In this document: positions 46,941 through 57,524 of the stretch, piece by piece
How positions within the stretch are numbered: position 1 is the first letter of the stretch
Layout: each line of letters begins with the position of its first letter
DNA from: Nemertoderma westbladi
Lineage: Eukaryota > Xenacoelomorpha > Nemertodermatida > Nemertodermatidae
Reading direction: 5' to 3'
NCBI GenBank assembly: GCA_032718475.1
Contig: JAUCBJ010004507.1
Location: 1-64,000, forward strand
DNA: 64,000 nucleotides
The notes under the pieces: generated by a model
Database searches by the model: none
What the model was told of the DNA's origin: nothing
What the model saw: the letters and a program-made list of their open reading frames with translations, nothing else
Position numbers and translations under genes: made by a program

Positions 46941-47120
46941 GCAATTAAGGTAATATATCAGTACAAACTAAACTTCATATTGACGCCACCGGCCCCTTTT
47001 ACTTTCCTGCAATGGGAACAGGCGCGATTTTGCCGAAACGCATCTTTTGCCGAAACGCAACTTTTTTTGCCGAAACGCGACTTTTTGCCGAATCGCGATT
47101 TTTCTTGCAGAATCGCGATG

Positions 47121-47388
47121 TCACCATTTCGTCACTGTTGAAAGCCCCCCTGAGTGAATAAAAATTCACAAACTCTGGAATGTGTGTGCAGGTATCAATC
47201 AGTAAGAAAATATTATAAACAATAATACGAGATGGCTGAAGGTTTTAATTTCAGACATTTCTAAAATGTTTTCATTTTTGCCCACTAGAGGTAGACTGGA
47301 GAACTGCGGTTGGATTACCGTCCCAACAAAGACACACAGTCCATGGTAGATCTGCCAAGTTTCATCTTGAACCGAAAATAAATAATGA
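47121..47388. other. Unique flank of the 52-bp satellite
   Basis: Holds two short stretches (GAAGGTTTTAATTTCAGACA near 47238, and TGCCAAGTTTCATCTTGAA near 47353) that reappear, slightly diverged, on the far side of the satellite (about 55385-55490). The satellite therefore seems to have grown inside a pre-existing sequence or between two copies of it. No gene is seen. Confidence 0.45.
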
Positions 47389-50300
47389 AAAGAGAGAAGG
47401 TTTTCACTTAGCGGCAACCAGTGCAGTATAAGTGTGAAGGAAAGCGAGAAGGTTTTTCACTTAGCGGTAACCAGTGCAGTATAAGTGTGAAGGAAAGAGA
47501 GAAGGTTTTCACGTAGCGGCAACCAGTGCAGTATATGTGTGAAGGAAAGAGAGAAGGTTTTCACTTAGCGGCAACCAGTGCAGTATAAGTGTGAAGGAAA
47601 GCGAGAAGGTTTTTCACTTAGCGGTAACCAGTGCAGTATAAGTGTGAAGGAAAGAGAGAAGGTTTTCACGTAGCGGCAACCAGTGCAGTATATGTGTGAA
47701 GGAAAGAGAGAAGGTTTTCACTTAGCGGCAACAAGTGCAGTATAAGTGTGAAGGAAAGAGAGAAGGTTTTCACTTAGCGGTAACCAGTGCAGTATAAGTG
47801 TGAAGGAAAGAGAGAAGGTTTTAACTTAGCGGCAACCTGTGCAGTATAAGTGTGAAGGAAAGAGAGAAGGTTTTTCACTTAGCGGTAACCTGTGCAGTAT
47901 AAGTGTGAAGGAAAGAGAGAAGGTTTTTCACTTAGCGGTAACCTGTGCAGTATAAGTGTGAAGGAAAGAGAGAAGGTTTTTCACTTAGCGGTAACCTGTG
48001 CAGTATAAGTGTGAAGGAAAGAGAGAAGGTTTTAACTTAGCGGCAACCAGTGCAGTATAAGTGTTAAGGAAAGAGAGAAGGTTTTAACTTAGCGGCAACC
48101 TGTGCAGTATAAGTGTGAAGGAAAGAGAGAAGGTTTTAACTTAGCGGCAACCAGTGCAGTATAAGTGTGAAGGAAAGAGAGAAGGTTTTAACTTAGCGGC
48201 AACCAGTGCAGTATAAGTGTGAAGGAAAGAGAGAAGGTTTTAACTTAGCGGCAACCTGTGCAGTATAAGTGTGAAGGAAAGAGAGAAGGTTTTTCACTTA
48301 GCGGTAACCTGTGCAGTATAAGTGTGAAGGAAAGAGAGAAGGTTTTCACGTAGCGGCAACCAGTGCAGTAAAAGTGTGAAGGAAAGAGAGAAGGTTTTAA
48401 CTTAGCGGCAACCTGTGCAGTATAAGTGTGAAGGAAAGAGAGAAGGTTTTTCACTTAGCGGTAACCTGTGCAGTATAAGTGTGAAGGAAAGAGAGAAGGT
48501 TTTTCACTTAGCGGTAACCAGTGCAGTATAAGTGTGAAGGAAAGAGAGAAGGTTTTCACGTAGCGGCAACCAGTGCAGTATATGTGTGAAGGAAAGAGAG
48601 AAGGTTTTCACTTAGCGGCAACAAGTGCAGTATAAGTGTGAAGGAAAGAGAGAAGGTTTTCACTTAGCGGTAACCAGTGCAGTATAAGTGTGAAGGAAAG
48701 AGAGAAGGTTTTAACTTAGCGGCAACCTGTGCAGTATAAGTGTGAAGGAAAGAGAGAAGGTTTTAACTTAGCGGCAACCAGTGCAGTATAAGTGTGAAGG
48801 AAAGAGAGAAGGTTTTAACTTAGCGGCAACCAGTGCAGTATAAGTGTGAAGGAAAGAGGGAAGGTTTTTCACTTAGCGGTAACCAGTGCAGTATAAGTGT
48901 TAAGGAAAGAGAGAAGGTTTTAACTTAGCGGCAACCTGTGCAGTATAAGTGTGAAGGAAAGAGAGAAGGTTTTAACTTAGCGGCAACCAGTGCAGTATAA
49001 GTGTGAAGGAAAGAGAGAAGGTTTTAACTTAGCGGCAACCAGTGCAGTATAAGTGTGAAGGAAAGAGAGAAGGTTTTAACTTAGCGGCAACCTGTGCAGT
49101 ATAAGTGTGAAGGAAAGAGAGAAGGTTTTTCACTTAGCGGTAACCTGTGCAGTATAAGTGTGAAGGAAAGAGAGAAGGTTTTCACGTAGCGGCAACCAGT
49201 GCAGTAAAAGTGTGAAGGAAAGAGAGAAGGTTTTAACTTAGCGGCAACCTGTGCAGTATAAGTGTGAAGGAAAGAGAGAAGGTTTTTCACTTAGCGGTAA
49301 CCTGTGCGTGCAGTATAAGTGTGAAGGAAAGAGAGAAGGTTTTAACTTAGCGGCAACCAGTGCAGTATAAGTGTGAAGGAAAGAGAGAAGGTTTTAACTT
49401 AGCGGCAACCAGAGCAGTATAAGTGTGAAGGAAAGAGAGACGGTTTTCACGTAGCGGCAACCAGTGCAGTATAAGTGTGAAGGAAAGAGAGAAGGTTTTA
49501 ACTTAGCGGCAACCAGTGCAGTATAAGTGTGAAGGAAAGAGAGAAGGTTTTCACGTAGCGGCAACCAGTGCAGTATAAGTGTGAAGGAAAGAGAGAAGGT
49601 TTTAACTTAGCGGCAACCAGTGCAGTATAAGTGTGAAGGAAAGAGAGAAGGTTTTAACTTAGCGGCAACCAGTGCAGTATAAGTGTGAAGGAAAGAGAGA
49701 AGGTTTTTCACTTAGCGGTAACCAGTGCAGTATAAGTGTGAAGGAAAGAGAGAAGGTTTTAACTTAGCGGCAACCAGTGCAGTATAAGTGTGAAGGAAAG
49801 AGAGAAGGTTTTCACTTAGCGGTAACCAGTGCAGTATAAGTGTGAAGGAAAGAGAGAAGGTTTTAACTTAGCGGCAACCAGTGCAGTATAAGTGTGAAGG
49901 AAAGAGAGAAGGTTTTAACTTAGCGGCAACCAGTGCAGTATAAGTGTGAAGGAAAGAGATAAGGATTCACTTAGCGGCAACCAGTGCAGTATAAGTGTGA
50001 AGGAAAGAGAGAAGGTTTTCAATTAACGGCAACCAGTGCAGTATAAGTGTGAAGGAAAGAGAGAAGGTTTTCACTTAGCGGCAACCAGTGCAGTATAAGT
50101 GTGAAGGAAAGAGAGAAGGTTTTCACTTAGCGGCAACCAGTGCATTATAAGTGTGAAGGAAAGAGAGAAGGTTTTAACTTAGCGGCAACCAGTGCAGTAT
50201 AAGTGTGAAGGAAAGAGAGAAGGTTTTCACTTAGCGGCAACCAGTGCAGTATAAGTGTGAAGGAAAGAGAGAAGGTTTTCACTTAGCGGCAACCAGTGCA

Positions 50301-53300
50301 GTATACGTGTGAAGGAAAGAGGGAAGGTTTTAACTTAGCGGCAACCAGTGCAGTATACGTGTGAAGGAAAGAGGGAAGGTTTTAACTTAGCGGCAACCAG
50401 TGCAGTATAAGTGTGAAGAAAAGAGAGAAGGTTTTAACTTAGCGGCAACCAGTGCAGTATAAGTGTGAAGGAAAGAGATAAGGATTCACTTAGCGGCAAC
50501 CAGTGCAGTATAAGTGTGAAGGAAAGAGAGAAGGTTTTAACTTAGCGGCAACCAGTGCAGTATAAGTGTGAAGGAAAGAGATAAGGATTCACTTAGCGGC
50601 AACCAGTGCAGTATACGTGTGAAGGAAAGAGGGAAGATTTTAACTTAGCGACAACCAGTGCAGTATACGTGTGAAGGAAAGAGGGGAGGTTTTAACTTAG
50701 CGGCAACCAGTGCAGTATAAGTGTGAAGGAAAGAGAGAAGGTTTTAACTTAGCGGCAACCAGTGCAGTATAAGTGTGAAGGAAATAGATAAGGATTCACT
50801 TAGCGGCAACCAGTGCAGTATAAGTGTGAAGGAAAGAGAGAAGGTTTTAACTTAGCGGCAACCAGTGCAGTATAAGTGTGAAGGAAAGAGATAAGGATTC
50901 ACTTAGCGGCAACCAGTGCAGTATAAGTGTGAAGGAAAGAGAGAAGGTTTTAAATTAACGGCAACCAGTGCAGTATAAGTGTGAAGGAAAGAGAGAAGGT
51001 TTTCACTTAGCGGCAACCAGTGCAGTATAAGTGTGAAGGAAAGAGAGAAGGTTTTCACTTAGCGGCAACCAGTGCAGTATAAGTGTGAAGGAAAGAGAGA
51101 AGGTTTTAACTTAGCGGCAACCAGTGCAGTATAAGTGTGAAGGAAAGAGAGAAGGTTTTAACTTAGCGGCAACCAGTGCAGTATACGTGTGAAGGAAAGA
51201 GGGAAGGTTTTCACTTAGCGGCAACCAGTGCCGTATAAGTGTGAAGGAAAGAGAGAAGGTTTTAACTTAGCGGCAACCAGTGCAGTATACGTGTGAAGGA
51301 AAGAGGGAAGGTTTTAACTTAGCGGCAACCAGTGCAGTATAAGTGTGAAGGAAAGAGAGAAGGTTTTAAATTAACGGCAACCAGTGCAGTATAAGTGTGA
51401 AGGAAAGAGAGAAGGTTTTCACTTAGCGGCAACCAGTGCAGTATAAGTGTGAAGGAAAGAGAGAAGGTTTTCACTTAGCGGCAACCAGTGCAGTATACGT
51501 GTGAAGGAAAGAGGGAAGGTTTTAACTTAGCGGCAACCAGTGCAGTATACGTGTGAAGGAAAGAGGGAAGGTTTTAACTTAGCGGCAACCAGTGCAGTAT
51601 AAGTGTGAAGGAAAGAGAGAAGGTTTTAACTTAGCGGCAACCAGTGCAGTATAAGTGTGAAGGAAAGAGATAAGGATTCACTTAGCGGCAACCAGTGCAG
51701 TATAAGTGTGAAGGAAAGAGAGAAGGTTTTAACTTAGCGGCAACCAGTGCAGTATAAGTGTGAAGGAAAGAGATAAGGATTCACTTAGTGGCAACCAGTG
51801 CAGTATACGTGTGAAGGAAAGAGGGAAGGTTTTAACTTAGCGGCAACCAGTGCAGTATACGTGTGAAGGAAAGAGGGGAGGTTTTAACTTAGCGGCAACC
51901 AGTGCAGTATAAGTGTGAAGGAAAGAGAGAAGGTTTTAACTTAGCGGCAACCAGTGCAGTATAAGTGTGAAGGAAAGAGATAAGGATTCACTTAGCGGCA
52001 ACCAGTGCAGTATAAGTGTGAAGGAAAGAGAGAAGGTTTTAACTTAGCGGCAACCAGTGCAGTATAAGTGTGAAGGAAAGAGATAAGGATTCACTTAGCG
52101 GCAACCAGTGCAGTATAAGTGTGAAGGAAAGAGAGAAGGTTTTAAATTAACGGCAACCAGTGCAGTATAAGTGTGAAGGAAAGAGAGAAGGTTTTCACTT
52201 AGCGGCAACCAGTGCAGTATAAGTGTGAAGGAAAGAGAGAAGGTTTTCACTTAGCGGCAACCAGTGCAGTATAAGTGTGAAGGAAAGAGAGAAGGTTTTA
52301 ACTTAGCGGCAACCAGTACAGTATAAGTGTGAAGGAAAGAGAGAAGGTTTTAACTTAGCGGCAACCAGTGCAGTATACGTGTGAAGGAAAGAGGGAAGGT
52401 TTTCACTTAGCGGCAACCAGTGCCGTATAAGTGTGAAGGAAAGAGAGAAGGTTTTAACTTAGCGGCAACCAGTGCAGTATACGTGTGAAGGAAAGAGGGA
52501 AGGTTTTAACTTAGCGGCAACCAGTGCAGTATAAGTGTGAAGGAAAGAGAGAAGGTTTTAAATTAACGGCAACCAGTGCAGTATAAGTGTGAAGGAAAGA
52601 GAGAAGGTTTTCACTTAGCGGCAACCAGTGCAGTATAAGTGTGAAGGAAAGAGAGAAGGTTTTCACTTAGCGGCAACCAGTGCAGTATACGTGTGAAGGA
52701 AAGAGGGAAGGTTTTAACTTAGCGGCAACCAGTGCAGTATACGTGTGAAGGAAAGAGGGAAGGTTTTAACTTAGCGGCAACCAGTGCAGTATAAGTGTGA
52801 AGGAAAGAGAGAAGGTTTTAACTTAGCGGCAACCAGTGCAGTATAAGTGTGAAGGAAAGAGATAAGGATTCACTTAGCGGCAACCAGTGCAGTATAAGTG
52901 TGAAGGAAAGAGAGAAGGTTTTAACTTAGCGGCAACCAGTGCAGTATAAGTGTGAAGGAAAGAGATAAGGATTCACTTAGTGGCAACCAGTGCAGTATAC
53001 GTGTGAAGGAAAGAGGGAAGGTTTTAACTTAGCGGCAACCAGTGCAGTATACGTGTGAAGGAAAGAGGGGAGGTTTTAACTTAGCGGCAACCAGTGCAGT
53101 ATAAGTGTGAAGGAAAGAGAGAAGGTTTTAACTTAGCGGCAACCAGTGCAGTATAAGTGTGAAGGAAAGAGATAAGGATTCACTTAGCGGCAACCAGTGC
53201 AGTATAAGTGTGAAGGAAAGAGAGAAGGTTTTAACTTAGCGGCAACCAGTGCAGTATAAGTGTGAAGGAAAGAGATAAGGATTCACTTAGCGGCAACCAG

Positions 53301-55340
53301 TGCAGTATAAGTGTGAAGGAAAGAGAGAAGGTTTTAAATTAACGGCAACCAGTGCAGTATAAGTGTGAAGGAAAGAGAGAAGGTTTTCACTTAGCGGCAA
53401 CCAGTGCAGTATAAGTGTGAAGGAAAGAGAGAAGGTTTTCACTTAGCGGCAACCAGTGCAGTATAAGTGTGAAGGAAAGAGAGAAGGTTTTAACTTAGCG
53501 GCAACCAGTACAGTATAAGTGAGAAGGAAAGAGAGAAGGTTTTAACTTAGCGGCAACCAGTGCAGTATACGTGTGAAGGAAAGAGGGAAGGTTTTCACTT
53601 AGCGGCAACCAGTGCCGTATAAGTGTGAAGGAAAGAGAGAAGGTTTTAACTTAGCGGCAACCAGTGCAGTATACGTGTGAAGGAAAGAGGGAAGGTTTTA
53701 ACTTAGCGGCAACCAGTGCAGTATAAGTGTGAAGGAAAGAGAGAAGGTTTTAAATTAACGGCAACCAGTGCAGTATAAGTGTGAAGGAAAGAGAGAAGGT
53801 TTTCACTTAGCGGCAACCAGTGCAGTATAAGTGTGAAGGAAAGAGAGAAGGTTTTCACTTAGCGGCAACCAGTGCAGTATACGTGTGAAGGAAAGAGGGA
53901 AGGTTTTCACTTAGCGGCAACCAGTGCCGTATAAGTGTGAAGGAAAGAGAGAAGGTTTTAACTTAGCGGCAACCAGTGCAGTATACGTGTGAAGGAAAGA
54001 GGGAAGGTTTTAACTTAGCGGCAACCAGTGCAGTATAAGTGTGAAGGAAAGAGAGAAGGTTTTAAATTAACGGCAACCAGTGCAGTATAAGTGTTAAGGA
54101 AAGAGAGAAGGTTTTCACTTAGCGGCAACCAGTGCAGTATAAGTGTGAAGGAAAGAGAGAAGGTTTTCACTTAGCGGCAACCAGTGCAGTATAAGTGTGA
54201 AGGAAAGAGAGAAGGTTTTAACTTAGCGGCAACCAGTGCAGTATAAGTGTGAAGGAAATAGAGAAGGTTTTAACTTAGCGGCAACCAGTGCAGTATACGT
54301 GTGAAGGAAAGAGGGAAGGTTTTAACTTAGCGGCAACCAGTGCAGTATAAGTGTGGAGGAAAGAGAGAAGGTTTTAACTTAGCGGCAACCAGTGCAGTAT
54401 ACGTGTGAAGGAAAGAGGGAAGGTTTTAACTTAGCGGCAACCAGTGCAGTATACGTGTGAAGGAAAGAGGGAAGGTTTTAACTTAGCTGCAACCAGTGCA
54501 GTATAAGTGTGAAGGAAAGAGAGAAGGTTTTAACTTAGCGGCAACCAGTGCAGTATAAGTGTGAAGGAAAGAGAGAAGGTTTTCACTTAGCGGCAACTAG
54601 TGCCGTATAAGTGTGAAGGAAAGAGAGAAGGTTTTCACTTAGCGGCAACCAGTGCAGTATAATTGTGAAGGAAAGAGAGAAGGTTTTAACTTAGCGGCAA
54701 CCAGTGCAGTATACGTGTGAAGGAAAGAGGGAAGGTTTTAACTTAGCGGCAACCAGTGCAGTATAAGTGTGAAGGAAAGGGAGAAGGTTTTAACTTAGCG
54801 GCAACCAGTGCAGTATAAGTGTGAAGGAAGGAGATAAGGTTTTAACTTAGCGGCAACCAGTGCAGTATAAGTGTGAAGGAAAGAGATAAGGTTTTAACTT
54901 AGTGGCAACCAGTGCAGTATAAGTGTGAAGGAAAGAGAGAAGGATTCACTTAGCGGCAACCAGTGCAGTATAAGTGTGAAGGAAAGAGAGAAGGTTTTAA
55001 CTTAGCGGCAACCAGTGCAGTATAAGTGTGAAGGAAAGAGAGAAGGTTTTAACCTAGCGGCAACCTGTGTAGTATAAGTGTGAAGGAAAGAGAGAAGGTT
55101 TTAACTTAGCGGCAACCAGTGCAGTATAAGTGTGAAGGAAAGAGAGAAGGTTTTAACTTAGCGGCAACCAGTGTAGTATAAGTGTGAAGGAAAGAGAGAA
55201 GGTTTTCACTTAGCGGCAACCAGTGCAGTATAAGTGTGAAGGAAAGAGATAAGGATTCACTTAGCGGCAACCAGTGCAGTATAAGTGTGAAGGAAAGAGA
55301 GAAGGTTTTAACTTAGCGGCAACCAGTGCAGTATAAGTGT
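47389..55340 (+). repeat. 52-bp satellite, about 153 copies
   Basis: Units of about 52 bp composed of AAGGTTTTAACTTAGCGGCA, ACCAGTGCAGTATAAGTGTG and AAGGAAAGAGAG. Variants include TTTTTCACTTAGCGGTAACC, GATAAGGATTCAC, TATACGTGTG, TTAAATTAACGGC and CCTGTGCAG. A marker (GTGCCGTATAAG) recurs at 51231, 52423 and 53615, exactly 1192 bases apart, showing a higher-order repeat of 23 units. An older 836-base block recurs at 48245 and 49081. It is non-coding. Confidence 0.95.
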
Positions 55341-55545
55341 AGATAGAGTAACGTCCACAAAGAAGCAGCCATTTTTCTAGTACATATATGCCAAATTTCA
55401 GATGAAATGGAATAAAATCAAGGAAATCGTGGAAGGTTTTCACTTTCAGACATTTCTGTAAGTAGGTTAGGTTCTTGCCCAGGACACCGGTGGTATCATT
55501 AGATAAAGAGTTTGTTTTGTTGGCTGGACCTATGTAAGTGACCAA
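55341..55545. other. Flank between the 52-bp satellite and the Penelope-like relic
   Basis: About 200 bases with two stretches similar to the left flank of the satellite (TGCCAAATTTCAGATGAAA and AAGGTTTTCACTTTCAGACA). Otherwise unassigned. Confidence 0.45.
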
Positions 55546-56740
55546 ATGGAATCAAAAGAAAAAGACCTGAAGCACCAGGGATTGATTGCTGTGCCGTTCG
55601 AAAAGGGGAATGGATACTGTGTGATGAGGAAGGAGTCATTCCTCGCCCGGGCTGACACGCTTATTGCTGACCCTACTAAGTTTGGTCCCCCACTGGGTCA
55701 CCCCAGTGCTGTTAAGATTGATATCTACCGTCGGAGGGCGGAGGTTATTCGTGACGAGGTCATCAGTATTGTGGGGAAGGAGAGTAAGGAACTCCGAGCA
55801 AGGCTATTGCCTCGCAAGGATACCACTCCGCCAAGGCTGTATGGCCTTGCCAAGGTCCACAAGGCTGGTGTCCCCCTACGTCCAATAACCTCCATGCCCG
55901 GCAGCATTTGTCATCCTATCGCGGAGTTCCTCAGAGACATGCTGCCCGAAGGAAAGATATCGACTAACAGTGCTGGAGCTGCCAGTCTTCTCGCTGAACT
56001 GGATGTACAACCCACGGACCGTCTCTACTCACTGGACGTTGTGAGTTTATTCACTAACGTCCCACTGAGGGAGGCGGTGCAGCTTGCTACTGATCTACTG
56101 TATGAGCAACATCCTGACACCCAGCCAATCAGCAAGGTCCAATTTCTTCGTCTGCTACCAAGGATGTTGTATTCCTAGATCACCATGGCAACTACGTCTG
56201 TCAGAAAGATGGTGTCGCTATGGGGTCCCCTTTGGGTCCCATACTCGCCAACATCTTTCTCTCACAGTTCGACGAGCAGATCACTGTGGGGACCAAGCTT
56301 AGTACGAGGTAGGTCGATGACGTGTTCAGTGTTGGAAGTAACGACCCCACTGAGAATTTGAGGGAGGTCAATGACCTCCATCCGAATCTCAAGTTTACAC
56401 TTGAGTTGGAGGATCAGGGTCGCTTGTCCTTTCTCGATATGGATGTGACACGTACGAGTCACGCACTTTCAACAAGCCGCAAGCCTACAGATACTGGACT
56501 CGTCCTGAATGCTACTGCGTGCGCCCCTGAGTCATACAAACGCGGTGTGGTTCGTGGTATGTTCCATGTGACTCAGGGACTGAAGTGCCAGCGGTGGTTC
56601 CCACTGAGGTCATTGACCTTGATGGCAACGTGCCGGCTGACAGTTCCAGGCCCATTATCTGTAAGTTTTAGTACCGTGGCCGGGCAACCGACCTCTTTGT
56701 TCGAATCTTGCGTGGTCTCATATTCAGGTTAATAAATGAT
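55546..56740 (+). pseudogene. Penelope-like element reverse transcriptase, decayed
   Basis: The first frame (to 56178) reads LIAVPFEKGNGYCVMRKESF, then PRLYGLAKVHKAGVPLRPI, TSMPGSICHPIAEFL and LYSLDVVSLFTNVPLREAV. These are hallmark Penelope-like reverse-transcriptase blocks, the last containing a palm Asp. A frameshift near 56165 moves to the frame with GNYVCQKDGVAMGSPLGPIL and FDEQI. The catalytic box then reads R-stop-VDDVF: TAG at 56310-56312 replaces the tyrosine codon of YVDD. FTLELEDQGRLSFLDMDVTR follows (56322 onward), then deletions with fragments such as DLDGNVPADSSRPIICKF. A GIY-YIG endonuclease is not found. Start and ends are uncertain; the leading Met may be internal. Dead copy. 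Confidence 0.85.
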
Positions 56741-57524
56741 ATAATATATCAGGTTAATAAACTGGAAACACCAGTAAACATTATAAAAAATTCATTTCGC
56801 GGAAAGTTACCATCACCCCATCATCATTGGTGACATGATCTAAGGACATGCAATTCCTTCAATTATCCTACCGGCTTACGATACATGTATATGTAGCAGT
56901 TTAGGCGTATCTTTGACCCCCGTCAAATGCCATATCGATGACTGATGCATCGTCACTGGTCTTAAATATGATTTATAAATTAAATTTAGGCCTCAAGGGA
57001 GTTCTGACACAGAACAGATATGTATTATTTATCTCTAAAACATTCCATCACCAACGAAAATGTTTATAAGTATAATTATTATAGGCTTCCAATTACCACT
57101 AAAACTATTAAATTTGGTTGAGATTTATAAAAGTCGTACTAAACTGTATAAAAATGTCATCCGTATTACATTATCTATTGAACATTACTGTAAAATCTGA
57201 AATTATGTTCCAATAAATTATTATCCATTGAGCATTGGCGCTTTTGTGTGTTCTCGGAGATCATAGTCCAAGGAAGCAGTATCGGCCTCTTTATGTGTTC
57301 TAGGCACATGGTGGCGGACATGGACAGCAAGTGAAAAGTGATCTCCATTGCAAATTTACCACATTTTAAATGTCCGCAAGTTTTGTTTATTGTTTTGGTT
57401 ATACTAAACCGCCACTGTAAACTGCTAATTTCCCTTAATGTACTAAAATAATTTAAATCAATTTTTTATGCCACTAAACGCATGTGTTTGCGGCCATTTT
57501 GCGCCAGTAAGTTGTTCTAGTAGA
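56741..57524. other. Intergenic stretch 3' of GPCR 3
   Basis: AT-rich with no recognisable gene. A TTTATT at about 57389 gives AATAAA on the minus strand, roughly 135 bases after the GPCR 3 stop, and could serve as its poly-A signal. Confidence 0.4.

Larger units (their letters stand above)
44852..47120. mobile_element. Putative fold-back-like element with ~18-bp subrepeats
   Basis: The left end (44852-44887) reads GCGTTTCGGCAAAAAGTTGC followed by GTTTCGTAAAAAG. The right end (47021-47120) reads, reverse-complemented, as four or five copies of GCGTTTCGGCAAAAAGT and its variant ATCGCGATTCGGCAAAAA. Between them lie the dispersed repeats at 45225-45500 and 45817-46940. Inverted ends built from short subrepeats parallel the element at 15490-16460. 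No target duplication is visible, and the left arm is very short, possibly because the satellite overgrew it. Confidence 0.45.

Noticed and set aside
20650-55340. CRISPR-like arrays
   Set aside because: Repeat units are contiguous without unique spacers, and the genome is clearly eukaryotic.
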